The translations under genes and the position numbers were made by a program. This document shows positions 48,600 to 58,865 of a DNA stretch of 64,000 nt, in pieces; position 1 is the first letter of the stretch, and the number at the start of each line of letters is the position of its first letter. The stretch covers positions 124,001 to 188,000 of the forward strand of contig NZ_JAAILA010000013.1 in the NCBI RefSeq assembly GCF_010974825.1, given 5' to 3'. This DNA is from Aeromonas rivipollensis. Its GTDB lineage: Bacteria; Pseudomonadota; Gammaproteobacteria; Enterobacterales; Aeromonadaceae. The notes beneath the pieces are model-generated. The model worked only from the letters and a program-made list of their open reading frames with translations, ran no database searches and was not told the DNA's origin.

Positions 48600-48631
48600 G
48601 TCCCTGGTGCCCGGGCGAGCACGGCAAGGGA

Positions 48632-48680
48632 CAAAAAAGCCGGTGGCGGAACTGCTGTCAGACAGTCCCGCCACCGGCTT
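48632..48680 (-). terminator. Terminator of kdgR
   Basis: 13-bp stem aagccggtggcgg / ccgccaccggctt with an inner ctgtc-agacag hairpin; on the minus strand it is followed by a T run (ttttttgt). Confidence 0.85.
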
Positions 48681-48723
48681 GGTTCGAGAAAGAGCGCGGC
48701 AGGCTGCCGCGGCTCATCCCCTG

Positions 48724-49518
48724 TTACCTGGCCAGGAATGGATAATCGTGAAAACCGAGTTCGGCCGAGATACGGGCCGCGGCCTCATGGAGCAAGCCCA
48801 CCAGCTCTTCCTTGTTCTCTTCACTGAAACGCACCAGGGGCAGTGACAGTGAGAGCCCGGCGATGATGCGCCCCATGCGGCTGTAGATGGGCACGGCGAA
48901 GCAGCGCAGGCCAGGCTCCATCTCTTCGTTGTCTTCCGCGTAACCCTGCTCGCGCACCAGGACCAACTGGGCCAGCAAGGCGTCGATGTCGGTCAGGGTG
49001 TGTTCGGTAAAGCGCTCAAAGCTCACATTGGCCAGCATGCCGCGCACCTCTTCCTCGGGCAACCAGGCCATCATCACCTTGCCAAGGGCAGTGCTGTAGA
49101 GCGGGCGGCGGCGACCGATGCGGGAGTACATCCGCAGGTTGTACTCGGAGTCTACCTTGTGCAGATAGACGATGCTGTCCTCATCGAGGGCCCCCAGGTG
49201 CAGGGTCTCCTTGGTCAGCTTGCCCAGGCGATGCATCTGGATATCCGCGATCGGGATCAGCTCCTGATGCTCCAACGCCTTGCCACCGAGTTCAAACAGC
49301 TTCAGGCTCAGGGTGTACTTGTCGGACTCCCCCTCCTGATTGACATAACCCAGGGTCTTCATCGTCTGCAAGAAGCGATAGACGGTACTCTTCGACATCA
49401 TGATCCGCTGGGACAACTCGGTGACGCCAATCTCTTTCTGCTCCCCCAGCGCCTGCAGGATGCCAAAGACCTTCAGGACGGATGAAACGGAATCTGGCGA
49501 GGTATCTACCACTGACAT
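48724..49518 (-). CDS. kdgR: IclR-family repressor KdgR
   Basis: Transcription factor of 264 residues that in relatives represses pectin and ketodeoxygluconate genes and is released by 2-keto-3-deoxygluconate. N-terminal winged helix (about 12-75: SSVLKVFGILQALGEQ, IMMSKSTVYRFLQTMKTLGY) and C-terminal effector domain (ETLHLGALDEDSIVYLHKVD; YSTALGKVMMAWLPEEE; EMEPGLRCFAVPIYSR). It lies between the kdu and kdg-eda genes. A GTTTCA/TGAAAC inverted repeat 24 bp before the ATG suggests autoregulation. Confidence 0.93.
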   Translation of the reverse strand: MSVVDTSPDSVSSVLKVFGILQALGEQKEIGVTELSQRIMMSKSTVYRFLQTMKTLGYVNQEGESDKYTLSLKLFELGGKALEHQELIPIADIQMHRLGKLTKETLHLGALDEDSIVYLHKVDSEYNLRMYSRIGRRRPLYSTALGKVMMAWLPEEEVRGMLANVSFERFTEHTLTDIDALLAQLVLVREQGYAEDNEEMEPGLRCFAVPIYSRMGRIIAGLSLSLPLVRFSEENKEELVGLLHEAAARISAELGFHDYPFLAR

Positions 49519-49831
49519 AGGGTTCTCCTTATAAGCTCCATCGTTTCAGTGTATTTGAAACGCAAGCCCAATCATAGCCATGGGTGTGTCTCACAGGCGG
49601 CAACACCCGACTTTGCGCCATTGCCGATGAGGTCACAGACCCGGCTGACCGACGCCGCCGCCCTTGCAACCGGGCGGCACGGCGGCCATGCAGCCCCCTC
49701 CCCCGACATCAAGATCGCACCGTTAGTCCCATAGCGGGGCCACATCGCATTTTTATGAAATGATGTTTTATTTTATTTGATGCGAGTTGCACATTAAATA
49801 TAATGACGGCGTCATCAACACGGGAGGGCAT
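49519..49831. promoter_or_regulatory. Divergent kdgR / kdgK control region
   Basis: 313 bp without a gene. It holds two candidate operators: cgtttcagtgtatttgaaacg (49542-49562), an inverted repeat of CGTTTCA and TGAAACG next to kdgR, and tatgaaatgatgttttatttta (49754-49775), a KdgR-like GAAAT-gat-GTTTT palindrome 57 nt before kdgK. The middle part is GC-rich and shows nothing. Confidence 0.65.
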
Positions 49832-50794
49832 ATGCCGACCAAGATTGCCGTCATTGGCGAGTGCATGATCGAACTATCCGAGAGCAAGGCGGGCATAGTC
49901 CGTCATTTTGGAGGGGACACCCTCAACACCGCCGTCTACCTGACCCGTACCAACCCCGAGCTGGCCGTCTCCTATGTCACTGCCCTTGGCACCGACACCA
50001 TGAGCGACGCCATGCTGACCCAGTGGCAACAAGAAGGGGTGCACACAGAGCTGGTACAGAGGCTGGAGCACAAACTGCCCGGCCTCTATCTCATCGAAAC
50101 CGATGAACAGGGTGAGCGTACCTTCCACTACTGGCGCAGCGATGCCGCCGCCCGCTACTGGTTGCAGGGCGAAAACGCCGGGTCAATCTGCCAACAGTTG
50201 CAGCACGTTGACTGGCTCTATTTGAGCGGTATCAGCCTCGCCATCCTCCCCCTCGCCGATCGTGCCAGCCTGCTGCAGCAACTGGCCTTGTGTCGGGCCA
50301 AGGGGGTGAAGATCGCCTTTGACAACAACTTCCGGCCACGGCTGTGGGAAAGCAAGGAGGCGGCGCAACAGGCCTACCGTGCCATGCTGGCCCTCACCGA
50401 CATCGCCTTCCTGACCCTGGACGACGAATTCTCCCTGTGGGGCGACAGCCAGGAGGTTGAGGTTGTGGCGCGTACTCAGGCGCTCGGGGTCGGCGAGATC
50501 GTCATCAAACGCGGGGCCGCGCCCTGCCTCATAGTACAAGGCGAGCGGCACGACGAGGTGCCTGCCATGTCACTGGCCAGGGAGCGGGTGATAGACACCA
50601 CGGCGGCGGGCGACTCCTTCAGCGCCGGCTACCTCGCCACGCGGCTCGCCGGGCAAGCGGCAAGCGAAGCGGCCCGCTATGCCCATCTGCTGGCCGGCAC
50701 CGTCATCCAGCATCGCGGGGCCATCATTCCCGGCTCGGCGATGCCAACAACCCCCCTTCCCACTGCTGAGGCAACCCATGTCAACCTTGCTTGA
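49832..50794 (+). CDS. kdgK: 2-keto-3-deoxygluconate kinase
   Basis: PfkB-type sugar kinase of 320 residues that phosphorylates 2-keto-3-deoxygluconate to KDPG. N terminus KIAVIGECMIELSE and GGDTLNTAVYL; the anion hole and catalytic base are in DTTAAGDSFSAGYLA near residue 255. Start ATG after gggagg. Its 3' end overlaps eda by 17 nt. Confidence 0.95.
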   Translation: MPTKIAVIGECMIELSESKAGIVRHFGGDTLNTAVYLTRTNPELAVSYVTALGTDTMSDAMLTQWQQEGVHTELVQRLEHKLPGLYLIETDEQGERTFHYWRSDAAARYWLQGENAGSICQQLQHVDWLYLSGISLAILPLADRASLLQQLALCRAKGVKIAFDNNFRPRLWESKEAAQQAYRAMLALTDIAFLTLDDEFSLWGDSQEVEVVARTQALGVGEIVIKRGAAPCLIVQGERHDEVPAMSLARERVIDTTAAGDSFSAGYLATRLAGQAASEAARYAHLLAGTVIQHRGAIIPGSAMPTTPLPTAEATHVNLA

Positions 50795-51398
50795 AACACT
50801 CTCGACCCTGAAGATCATCCCCGTCATCGCCATCCAGAACGCCGACGACGCCGTGGCCCTGGGCCAAGCCCTGATGGACAACGGCATGCCGAGCGCCGAG
50901 ATCACCTTCCGCACCCCGGCGGCGGCCGAGGCCATCCGTCAGCTGCGGGCCGCCTTCCCCGCCATGATCATCGGGGCCGGCACAGTCCTCACCACGGACC
51001 AGGTGGATCAGGCCATAGACGCCGGGGTGGACTTCATCGTGAGCCCCGGCCTCAACCCGCGCATCGTCCAGTATTGCCAGGCTCGCGGCGTGCTGATGAT
51101 CCCCGGGGTCAACAACCCCAGCCTGGTCGAGCAGGCGATGGAGCTTGGCCTTCGCGCCCTCAAGTTCTTCCCGGCGGAGCCCTCCGGTGGCCTGCCCATG
51201 CTCAAGGCCATGAGCGCCGTCTACCCGGTTCGCTTCATGCCCACCGGGGGCGTCAGCCTCGCCAATGTGAAGGATTACCTGGCCCTGAACTCGGTGTTTG
51301 CCTGCGGAGGTACCTGGATGGTTCCGGCGGATCTCATCGAGAAACAGGAGTGGGACAAGATAGGCGCCCTGGTCCGTGAGGCCGTCGCGGCGCTCTGA
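50778..51398 (+). CDS. eda: 2-dehydro-3-deoxy-phosphogluconate (KDPG) aldolase
   Basis: Cleaves KDPG to pyruvate and glyceraldehyde-3-phosphate, ending the uronate route and the Entner-Doudoroff route. 206-residue class I aldolase; Schiff-base Lys in LRALKFFPAEPSGG, general base Glu in AEITFRTPAAAEAI, and MPTGGVSLANVKDYL phosphate site. ATG inside the end of kdgK with tgagg upstream. It is the last gene of the kdgK-eda unit. Confidence 0.97.
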   Translation: MSTLLETLSTLKIIPVIAIQNADDAVALGQALMDNGMPSAEITFRTPAAAEAIRQLRAAFPAMIIGAGTVLTTDQVDQAIDAGVDFIVSPGLNPRIVQYCQARGVLMIPGVNNPSLVEQAMELGLRALKFFPAEPSGGLPMLKAMSAVYPVRFMPTGGVSLANVKDYLALNSVFACGGTWMVPADLIEKQEWDKIGALVREAVAAL

Positions 51399-51418
51399 AC
51401 CCAGGCCCGCACCTGAAT

Positions 51419-51447
51419 GACAAAGCCCTCATTGTGAGGGCTTTGTC
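51419..51447. terminator. Bidirectional terminator between eda and araC
   Basis: 13-bp perfect stem gacaaagccctca / tgagggctttgtc around a 3-nt loop, between convergent genes. Confidence 0.85.
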
Positions 51448-51474
51448 ATCTCTGGGAGCTTGCCGTGCCCGGCA

Positions 51475-52386
51475 TCACAGGGGGGTGGCGCACTTGCGGT
51501 ATTCGGTGGGGCTGACGCCGACCCGCTTTCGGAACACCCGGGAGAAGTAGAGCTGATCGTCATAGCCCACCTGCTGGCCTATGGTGGCCACCGACATGGG
51601 GGTGGTCTGCAGCAGCAGCTTGGCCCGCATGATCCGCTGATCCTCGCGCCAGCGCACTATGCTCACCCCCACCTGCTCGCGGAACAAGTGGGCGAGGCGC
51701 GAGGGGGACAAGAAGACCTGCTCGGCCAGCGCCTCCACCGAGATCTCGGCACAGAGTGACTCGCTCAGGATCTGGCACGCCTGGTGAACTCTGTGATCTA
51801 TGGTGGGGTAGGCACTGAGGGAGGAGGCCTCGTAGCAGCGAATGAGCAGCCGCTCCAGCAGGTTCATGGCGAGCTGCTCCGACATGGGTCTGAGCTGCTG
51901 GTGGGTCTCTTCGATGTCGAGGAAGAGGGCGTCAAATTCGGCGAGCAACTGATTGTCTGCCAGTTGCAATCGCCCCACCCGCTCCGTCACCTGGGGCCAC
52001 TTGAGCCAGTCTGCCCAATAGGCCCGCGGCCGGAAATAGACCCAGCGGTGATACCACTCCCGGGCATCCGGCGCCCGGCCGTAATAGTGCACGGCCGCGG
52101 GCGGAAACAACAGCAGGTCGCCGGGCTCCACGGTGAAGGCCTGATCCCCCTGAAAGATCTGCCCCTTGCCCCTGATGGTCAGGTTGACGATGAAACCCTT
52201 CATTCCCTGGGGGCGGTCGATGATGAAGTCGAGGGCGCTCCCCTGCTCTATGGGGGTCATGCCCGAGACCAGGAAGACGTCGAAGGCGTAGCCCGGCAAC
52301 AGGGGATTGAGTTGTTTCGGCTTCTCTTTTTGCATCGAAGACATGGCGGAAAACAGCGCTTGGGTAAAAAAATCGGCTTGGGCCAT
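51475..52386 (-). CDS. araC: Arabinose operon regulator AraC
   Basis: 303 residues from the ATG at 52384-52386; an open frame continues to a TTG at 52410. The N-terminal arabinose-binding cupin contains [33 protein letters not shown] and [18 protein letters not shown], very close to E. coli AraC; the C-terminal pair of HTH motifs ([38 protein letters not shown]) binds DNA. It regulates the ara genes on both sides by looping in relatives. No strong ribosome site. It is in the same direction as araFGH, 133 bp downstream of araH. Confidence 0.93.
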   Translation of the reverse strand: MAQADFFTQALFSAMSSMQKEKPKQLNPLLPGYAFDVFLVSGMTPIEQGSALDFIIDRPQGMKGFIVNLTIRGKGQIFQGDQAFTVEPGDLLLFPPAAVHYYGRAPDAREWYHRWVYFRPRAYWADWLKWPQVTERVGRLQLADNQLLAEFDALFLDIEETHQQLRPMSEQLAMNLLERLLIRCYEASSLSAYPTIDHRVHQACQILSESLCAEISVEALAEQVFLSPSRLAHLFREQVGVSIVRWREDQRIMRAKLLLQTTPMSVATIGQQVGYDDQLYFSRVFRKRVGVSPTEYRKCATPL

Positions 52387-52518
52387 TGTAGAGATCCGGC
52401 GTTGGAACAACCTATTTTCGCAAGCGGCCTGATGTGAATTTATTGAACTGGCTCACAGCTTGCTCGAAGGAGGCACCAGGCCAGCGTGGGCCGACCCGGT
52501 GCCTGAGGGCGCAACCGC

Positions 52519-53520
52519 TCAGACGCGCGCCTTGCGAACCTGCTTGTAGCGGTCGAACAGCACGGCGGCGAGCAGGATGAGGCCGCGCACCACGTACTGG
52601 GCAAACGGGGATATGTTGAGCAGGTTCATGGCGTTCTCCATCAGCCCCAGGATCAGCACACCGGCGATGATGTAGGAGATCTTGCCAATCCCCCCCTTCA
52701 TGGAGACCCCGCCCAGCACGCAGGCGGAGATGACCACCAGCTCGAAGCCGATAGAGGTCATGGGCTGGCCCGAGGTCATGCGCGACGCCAGTATGATGCC
52801 GGCGATGGAAGCAATCAGCCCGGTCATGGTGAAGATGATGATCTTGGTGCGCACCACGTTGACCCCGGCGAGGCGCGCAGCCTCCTCGTTGCCCCCCATG
52901 GCCAGGGTGTTGCGGCCGAAGGTGGTCTTGTTGAGCAGCAGGCCGAAGAGCACGAAGCAGAGGGCCGTCAGCCAGACCGGGGTCGGGATCCCGAGCAGGG
53001 CGGAGTTGCCGAGCTCAAAGAAGCCCTCTTCCACTATGCCGACCGCCTTGCCGTCCGAGATGATGTAGCCCACCCCGCGAGCCATCTGCATGGTGGCGAG
53101 GGTGGTGATGAGGGCGTTGATCTTGAATTTGGCCACCACTATGCCGTTGATGAGGCCAAACAGCACTCCCACCGACATGCCGGCCAGGATGCCGACCGTG
53201 ATGCTCTCGGTGGCGTTGATGCCCACGGCGCAGGCGACGCCGGAGCAGGCCACCACGGATCCGACCGACATGTCGAATTCGCCGGAGGCGAGGCAGAACA
53301 GCATGCCGCAGGCCACCATGCCTGACATGGAGACGGCCAGCCCCAGGCCACGCATGTTGATCAGGCTGGCAAAATTGGGCACCAGCGCGCAGGCCAGCAG
53401 GAACAGGATGGCGAAGATCACCAGCATGCCGTACTGATCCCACACTCGGGCCAGTTGCACTCTGGAGCCGGTGGCCGCCGAGACAGTCGCGGCCTGACCG
53501 GCAGAGGTAGTTGTTGTCAT
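52519..53520 (-). CDS. araH: L-arabinose ABC transporter permease
   Basis: 333-residue inner-membrane permease of the BPD_transp_2 (ribose/arabinose-like) type with about ten hydrophobic segments; LASGEFDMSVGSVVA and TTFGRNTLAMGGNEEAARLA are family motifs. Forms the channel for AraF-delivered arabinose with AraG. It is last in araFGH. Confidence 0.95.
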   Translation of the reverse strand: MTTTTSAGQAATVSAATGSRVQLARVWDQYGMLVIFAILFLLACALVPNFASLINMRGLGLAVSMSGMVACGMLFCLASGEFDMSVGSVVACSGVACAVGINATESITVGILAGMSVGVLFGLINGIVVAKFKINALITTLATMQMARGVGYIISDGKAVGIVEEGFFELGNSALLGIPTPVWLTALCFVLFGLLLNKTTFGRNTLAMGGNEEAARLAGVNVVRTKIIIFTMTGLIASIAGIILASRMTSGQPMTSIGFELVVISACVLGGVSMKGGIGKISYIIAGVLILGLMENAMNLLNISPFAQYVVRGLILLAAVLFDRYKQVRKARV

Positions 53521-53570
53521 GGTATTTCTCCTAAAAATTCCGGGTGCTATCCCGTTGCAGTCACGGGGGA

Positions 53571-55067
53571 TTAACGGGCCGGCATGGCCAGATTGAGCGC
53601 CTTGACCTCGTCGGCCTCGTCGTGGGAGAGCTCCCCTGCTATCACCCCCTCCCGCATGACCATGATCCGATCCGCGATGCCCAGCACCTCAGGCAGCTCG
53701 CTTGAGACCACCACCACGGCGATGCCCACCTTGGCCAGATCGTAAATCACGTTGTAAATCTCGTTTTTTGCCCCGACGTCTATGCCGCGGGTCGGCTCGT
53801 CGAGCAAAATCACCTTCATGTCTTCGGAGAGCCAGCGCCCCAGAATGGCCTTCTGCTGGTTGCCGCCGGAGAGGTTCATGATGGCCTGATGGGGGGATGG
53901 GGTCTTGACCCGCATGTCGCGGATCCTGAGCCTCGCATTCTCGTCCTCCCATTTCTGGTTGATCCAGAAGCCCCCCCACGCCTTGTGGCGGCGGGCGCTG
54001 ATGTTGATGTTCTCCTGCACCGAGTGGATGGGGATGATGCCGAGGGCCTTTCTGTCTTCGGTACAGAGCATGATGCCGCTGTGAATGGCGTCGATGGGGT
54101 TGCGGATGGGCACCGGTTTGCCAAACACGGCTATCTCGCCCCCACTCGCCTTCTCGGCGCCGAAGACAAGCTTCATCAGCTCGCTGCGACCGGCCCCCAC
54201 CAGCCCGAAGATGCCGAGGATCTCGCCGCGTTTCACTTCAAACGACACCGGCGCCTTGAGTCCCGGCCCCATCAGGTTCTCTACCTTGAGGCCCACCTCG
54301 CCGAGTGCCCTCGGGCTGTAGCCATAGATGTCGGTCAGATCCCGCCCCACCATGGTCTTGACCAGCAGATCCCGGTTGACCTCGGCCATGGAGGCGAAGG
54401 TGCGCACGAACTGGCCATCCTTGAAGACGGTGATGGCATCGCACAGGGCGAAGATCTCGTCCATGCGGTGGGAGACGTAGAGAATGACCTTGCCCTCGTC
54501 CCGCAACTGGCGAATGACCCTAAACAGCTGATCTATCTCGCGAGACGACAGGCTGCTGGTCGGCTCGTCGAAGGCGATGACGCTGGCGTCCCGGGTCAGG
54601 GCCTTGGCGATCTCCACCATCTGCCATTGACCCAGCGACAGGTATTTGAGCGGCGTCTCGGGCGACACATCCATGCCGAGGCGCGCCAGCTGTTTCGCCG
54701 CATCCTGATAGAGCTTCTCCCTATCGATGACGCCGCGCCGGGTGGGCAGCTGGCCGAGGTAGATGTTCTCGGCGATGGTCATCTCGGGCACCAGATGCAG
54801 CTCCTGATAGATGATGGCGATCCCGCTCTCCAGCGCGTCGACCGTGTCTTGAAACACCTTCTCCTGGCCGGCCAGCTTCACCACCCCTGTGGTGGGCGCC
54901 TGAAAGCCGCTCAGGATCTTGAGCAGGGTGGATTTGCCTGCGCCGTTCTCCCCCATCAGCGCATGCACCGAGCCCTGCTGGCAGGAGAAGGAGACGTTCT
55001 GCAGCGCCTTGACGCCGGGGAACTCCTTGCTGATGCCGCAAAACTCCAGATATGGAACTTGATTCAT
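53571..55067 (-). CDS. araG: L-arabinose ABC transporter ATP-binding protein
   Basis: 498 residues with two ABC domains. First Walker A is [14 protein letters not shown] (about 37-50), with signature [15 protein letters not shown]; the second domain has the degenerate [13 protein letters not shown] and signature [16 protein letters not shown]. Typical of sugar ABC ATPases of the RbsA/AraG type. The start is the ATG of [15 protein letters not shown]; the open frame upstream is unsupported. araF ends 66 nt upstream. Confidence 0.95.
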   Translation of the reverse strand: MNQVPYLEFCGISKEFPGVKALQNVSFSCQQGSVHALMGENGAGKSTLLKILSGFQAPTTGVVKLAGQEKVFQDTVDALESGIAIIYQELHLVPEMTIAENIYLGQLPTRRGVIDREKLYQDAAKQLARLGMDVSPETPLKYLSLGQWQMVEIAKALTRDASVIAFDEPTSSLSSREIDQLFRVIRQLRDEGKVILYVSHRMDEIFALCDAITVFKDGQFVRTFASMAEVNRDLLVKTMVGRDLTDIYGYSPRALGEVGLKVENLMGPGLKAPVSFEVKRGEILGIFGLVGAGRSELMKLVFGAEKASGGEIAVFGKPVPIRNPIDAIHSGIMLCTEDRKALGIIPIHSVQENINISARRHKAWGGFWINQKWEDENARLRIRDMRVKTPSPHQAIMNLSGGNQQKAILGRWLSEDMKVILLDEPTRGIDVGAKNEIYNVIYDLAKVGIAVVVVSSELPEVLGIADRIMVMREGVIAGELSHDEADEVKALNLAMPAR

Positions 55068-55133
55068 GACATGACTCCAGCCAGCCGGCACGGCGCAGGG
55101 CACCATGCCGGCATGGGTATCAGGGGTTGGCGA

Positions 55134-56117
55134 TCACAGACCTTTCTTCTGCAGCTCAACCTTGAAGTTGTCGCGGGTGATGAGCACAACATCGGTCACT
55201 TCGGTGAACTTGGCAGGTTCGGTGCCATTGACGACCCAGTCATGGAGCATCTGGATGCTCTTGTAGCCGTGCACGTCCGGGCTTGGCAGCAGGGAGCCGA
55301 GGAAGCCGGTGGCGCTGGACTTGGAGAGCTCGTTCACCGCATCCACCCCGTTGATACCGATGCCGATGACGTTCTCGGCCTTGAAGCCCTGCCCTTCGGT
55401 GGCACGCACGCCGCCGAGCACTGTGTTGTCATTCATGCCGACGATGAGCCAGTTTTTGACCTCGGGGTGCTGCACCAGCATGGAGTTGGCGGCATCCAGC
55501 GCCCCCGGAATGTCGTTGGCCTTGGTGGGGGAGCGGTAGATCTGGCCTTCGGGGAAACCGGCAGCCTTGAGCGCGCTCAAGGAGCCGTCGACCCGGCGAC
55601 GGGCGGTATCCAGCTCATCGGCGGTGATGGCCAGCACCCCGGTGGCCTTCAGGTCCCACTGGCGTTTTTGCATCTCCTTGTAGAGCTCCTGACCCTGGCG
55701 CTCGCCAATCTTGGTGGCGGCCATCATCACCAGGGGCACCTGCTCCATGGGCAGCCCCTTGGCGTTGACGAACTGGTCATCCACAGTAATGACCTTGAGA
55801 TCCATGCTCTTGGCCTTGGCCATGATGGCGGCCCCGAGCTTGGGATCCGGGGTGCAGATGACGAAACCCTTGGCGCCATTGGCCGCCAGGCTGTCGATGG
55901 CATTGAGGGTCTTCTCCCCATCGGGGACGGCTATCTTGATCACCTCGAAACCGAGATCCTTGCCCGCCTTGTCGGCGAAGTTCCATTCGGTCTGGAACCA
56001 GGGCTCCTCCGGCTGCTTGACCAGGTAGCCCAGCTTCAGCGCCTCGGCCGAGAAAGCAGAATTTGCCATACCGAGGGCAAACCCCATCGCGATCATGCCT
56101 TTAACGATTTTGTTCAT
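55134..56117 (-). CDS. araF: L-arabinose-binding periplasmic protein
   Basis: 327 residues with a signal peptide (MIAMGFALGMANSAFSAEA; cleavage after SAFSA) and a ribose-type periplasmic fold (LKLGYLVKQPEEPWFQTEW). It captures L-arabinose for AraGH. Start at the ATG with ggag 8 nt upstream; the open frame to 56288 is not used. It is the first gene of araFGH, divergent from araB across a 361-bp control region. Confidence 0.95.
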   Translation of the reverse strand: MNKIVKGMIAMGFALGMANSAFSAEALKLGYLVKQPEEPWFQTEWNFADKAGKDLGFEVIKIAVPDGEKTLNAIDSLAANGAKGFVICTPDPKLGAAIMAKAKSMDLKVITVDDQFVNAKGLPMEQVPLVMMAATKIGERQGQELYKEMQKRQWDLKATGVLAITADELDTARRRVDGSLSALKAAGFPEGQIYRSPTKANDIPGALDAANSMLVQHPEVKNWLIVGMNDNTVLGGVRATEGQGFKAENVIGIGINGVDAVNELSKSSATGFLGSLLPSPDVHGYKSIQMLHDWVVNGTEPAKFTEVTDVVLITRDNFKVELQKKGL

Positions 56118-56248
56118 GCGAGTGTCTCCAGATGTTCCATCAATCCATGTATCCATGAAACGCAGCCATTGGGTCCATTCCTCTGACCGCCACATAAAAA
56201 CATGTCCAAACATGACGTTATTGTTGTTGCTAGATGAGCGAACCAAGT

Positions 56249-56264
56249 TGTAATCGTTTTCACA
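56249..56264. promoter_or_regulatory. Candidate CRP site in the ara control region
   Basis: tgtaatcgttttcaca; on the other strand TGTGA-aaacga-TTACA, one base from the CRP consensus TGTGA-N6-TCACA. Confidence 0.7.
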
Positions 56265-56374
56265 TGGAAAAATGGAGAGCAGGATCACGCCATGAGATTG
56301 CAGCCATTTTGTCTATATATTTAGCAAAATCGTTACATACGGAATCCTCGACCAGGGTCACCCTCTTGCGCTTG

Positions 56375-56391
56375 TAGCGTTTAAATCCATA
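56375..56391 (+). promoter_or_regulatory. Candidate AraC half-site upstream of araB
   Basis: tagcgtttaaatccata, TAGC-N7-TCCATA, with the same fixed bases as the E. coli araI1 half-site TAGCATTTTTATCCATA. It lies 88 bp before the araB start. Confidence 0.8.
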
Positions 56392-56478
56392 TTTCCAGCA
56401 GCCAATGGCTAACAGTCCGTCCGGTGCATCTCCTATGGTTCCTCCCCAGTCACCCCTCATTGATGGTCAGGAGCACAT

Positions 56479-58155
56479 ATGTCTGAGCACATCGTCATCG
56501 GACTCGATTTCGGCAGCGACTCGGTCAGGGCACTCGCCGTGCGCTGCCAGGACGGCGCCGAGCTGGCGACCCATGTCGTCTATTACCCACGCTGGCAGGC
56601 TGGCCACTACTGCCAGCCGGTCAACAACCAGTTCCGCCACCACCCCCTCGACTACATCGAATCCATGGTGCAGGCGGTGGTGGCTGTGGTGAGCCAGCTC
56701 ACCCCCGCCCAGCGAACCGCAGTGCGCGGCATAGGGGTGGACAGCACAGGCTCCACCCCGGCCCCCATCGATGAGGAAGGGCGGGTGCTGGCCCTGCGCC
56801 CGGAATTTGCCGACAACCCCAACGCCATGTTCGTGCTGTGGAAGGATCACACCGCCATCGAAGAGGCCGAGGCCATCACGGCGCTGTGTCACGGCGGCCA
56901 GTTCCCCGACTACAGCCGCTACATAGGCGGCATCTACTCCTCCGAGTGGTTCTGGGCCAAGATACTGCACGTCTCCCGAGCCGATGCGGCAGTGCGCGCC
57001 GCCGCCTGCAACTGGGTCGAGCTGTGTGACTGGGTGCCCGCCATACTGAGCGGCACCCAGGCCCCGGCGAACCTCAAGCGCGGGCGCTGCGCCGCCGGCC
57101 ACAAGTCCCTCTGGCACCCGAGCTGGGGCGGCCTGCCTGCCGCCGACTTTCTCAGCGCCCTGGATCCGCTGCTGACCGAGGATCTCGACTTCCCCCTCTT
57201 TACCGACAGCTGGACCGCCGATCTGCCGGTCGGCACCCTGACCCCGGAGTGGGCCGAGCGGCTGCACCTCTCCTGCGAGGTGGTGATAGCGGGCGGCGCC
57301 TTTGACTGCCACATGGGGGCTGTGGGGGCCGGGGCTGGCAACAATGCGCTGGTCAAGGTGATAGGCACCTCCACCTGCGACATCCTGATCGCCGATGAGG
57401 CCACCATAGGCGAGCGCGCCATTGCCGGGATCTGCGGCCAGGTGGACGGCAGCGTGGTGCCGGGGATGGTGGGGCTGGAGGCGGGACAATCTGCGTTCGG
57501 CGACATCTATGCCTGGTATCAGCGCCAGCTCGGCTGGCCGCTGGAGAGCCTCGCCGCCCAATACCCCGAGCTTCGCACCGCCATCGAGGCCCACAAGCGG
57601 GAGCTGTTGCCCAGCCTCGCCGCCGCCTGGGAGCAGCAGCGCGATCTCGCCCACCTGCCGGTGGTACTCGACTGGTTCAACGGCCGCCGCACCCCCTATG
57701 CCAACCAGCGCCTGCAGGGCACCCTCACGGGGATCAACCTCGGTACCGATGCGCCAGACCTGTTCGGCGCCCTGGTGGCCTCCACCGCCTTCGGGGCCCG
57801 CAGCATCATGGAGTGCATGACGAGCCAGCAGGTGCCGGTGGAGCAAGTGATTGCGCTGGGCGGCATTGCCCGCAAATCAACGACTGTGATGCAGACCTGC
57901 GCCGACGTGATGAACAGACCCATCCAGGTGGTGGCCTCGGATCAGTGCTGCGCCCTGGGGGCGGCCATCTTTGCCGCCGTGGCGGCCGGTCTCTACGCCG
58001 ATGTGGCTGATGCCCAGCGCCATATGGCGAGCGCCGTGGAGCGCACCCACCAGCCGGATCCGGTGCGGGTCGCCGAGTATGAGCGGCTCTACCAGCGCTA
58101 CCTCGCCTGGGGCGCCGCCGCCGAGCCCCTCTACAACCGGGGGGCACTGGCATGA
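56479..58155 (+). CDS. araB: L-ribulokinase
   Basis: FGGY-family kinase of 558 residues that phosphorylates L-ribulose. N-terminal phosphate motif [15 protein letters not shown]-terminal [16 protein letters not shown] adenine region. E. coli AraB is 566. Overlaps araD by 4 nt (ATGA). The gene order is araB-araD-araA, not the E. coli araBAD. Confidence 0.97.
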   Translation: MSEHIVIGLDFGSDSVRALAVRCQDGAELATHVVYYPRWQAGHYCQPVNNQFRHHPLDYIESMVQAVVAVVSQLTPAQRTAVRGIGVDSTGSTPAPIDEEGRVLALRPEFADNPNAMFVLWKDHTAIEEAEAITALCHGGQFPDYSRYIGGIYSSEWFWAKILHVSRADAAVRAAACNWVELCDWVPAILSGTQAPANLKRGRCAAGHKSLWHPSWGGLPAADFLSALDPLLTEDLDFPLFTDSWTADLPVGTLTPEWAERLHLSCEVVIAGGAFDCHMGAVGAGAGNNALVKVIGTSTCDILIADEATIGERAIAGICGQVDGSVVPGMVGLEAGQSAFGDIYAWYQRQLGWPLESLAAQYPELRTAIEAHKRELLPSLAAAWEQQRDLAHLPVVLDWFNGRRTPYANQRLQGTLTGINLGTDAPDLFGALVASTAFGARSIMECMTSQQVPVEQVIALGGIARKSTTVMQTCADVMNRPIQVVASDQCCALGAAIFAAVAAGLYADVADAQRHMASAVERTHQPDPVRVAEYERLYQRYLAWGAAAEPLYNRGALA

Positions 58156-58850
58156 GCCTCAACACCCTCAAGGAGCAGGTACTCGCCGCCAACCTGGATC
58201 TGCCGCGCCACGGTCTGGTGACCTTCACCTGGGGCAACGTGAGCGGCATAGACCGGGAACAGGGTCTGGTGGTGATTAAACCGAGCGGCGTCAGCTACGA
58301 GCGGATGCGGGCCGAGGACATGGTGGTGCTGGATCTCGCGGGCAAGCAGCTGGAAGGCGCCCTGCGTCCCTCCTCCGACACCGCCACCCACCTGGTGCTC
58401 TATCGCACCTATCCCGAACTTGGCGGCGTGGTGCACACCCACTCCACCCATGCCACCGCCTGGGCCCAAGCCGGACGCCCCATTCCCATTTTCGGCACCA
58501 CCCAGGCCGACTACTTCAACGGCGAGATCCCCTGCTCCCGCCTGCTCACCCCGGGGGAGGTTGCAGAGGACTACGAGGGGCTGACCGGTCATCTCATCGT
58601 CGAGACCCTCAAACAGACCCCCATTCTCACCATGCCGGGGGTGCTGGTGGCCAACCACGGCCCCTTCAGCTGGGGCAAGAGCGCCGAGGACGCTGTACAC
58701 AACGCCGTGGTGCTGGAAGAGGTGGCGCGCATGGCCTGGCTCACCGGCCAGATCAACCCCGCGGCCCGCCCCCTGCCCCATTACCTGCTGGAGAAGCACT
58801 ACCAGCGCAAACATGGCAAACACGCCTATTACGGCCAGACAAAAGCGTAA
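58152..58850 (+). CDS. araD: L-ribulose-5-phosphate 4-epimerase
   Basis: 232-residue class-II aldolase-like epimerase giving D-xylulose-5-phosphate. Zn ligands are in [12 protein letters not shown] (two His) and in the later [24 protein letters not shown] and KPSGVSYE bind phosphate. Translationally coupled to araB; 15 nt before araA. Confidence 0.97.
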   Translation: MSLNTLKEQVLAANLDLPRHGLVTFTWGNVSGIDREQGLVVIKPSGVSYERMRAEDMVVLDLAGKQLEGALRPSSDTATHLVLYRTYPELGGVVHTHSTHATAWAQAGRPIPIFGTTQADYFNGEIPCSRLLTPGEVAEDYEGLTGHLIVETLKQTPILTMPGVLVANHGPFSWGKSAEDAVHNAVVLEEVARMAWLTGQINPAARPLPHYLLEKHYQRKHGKHAYYGQTKA

Positions 58851-58865
58851 AAAGAGGACACCAAG

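Larger units (their letters stand above)
56118..56478. promoter_or_regulatory. Divergent araF / araB control region
   Basis: 361 bp with no gene. It contains a CRP-like site (56249-56264) and an AraC half-site match (56375-56391); a weaker tagc-n7 sequence lies at 56322-56338. This is the layout expected of CRP- and AraC-activated arabinose genes. Confidence 0.75.

Noticed and set aside
53889..56186. Open frame of 765 codons on the plus strand opposite araG and araF
   Set aside because: Shadow of two clear arabinose transporter genes; no domain visible.
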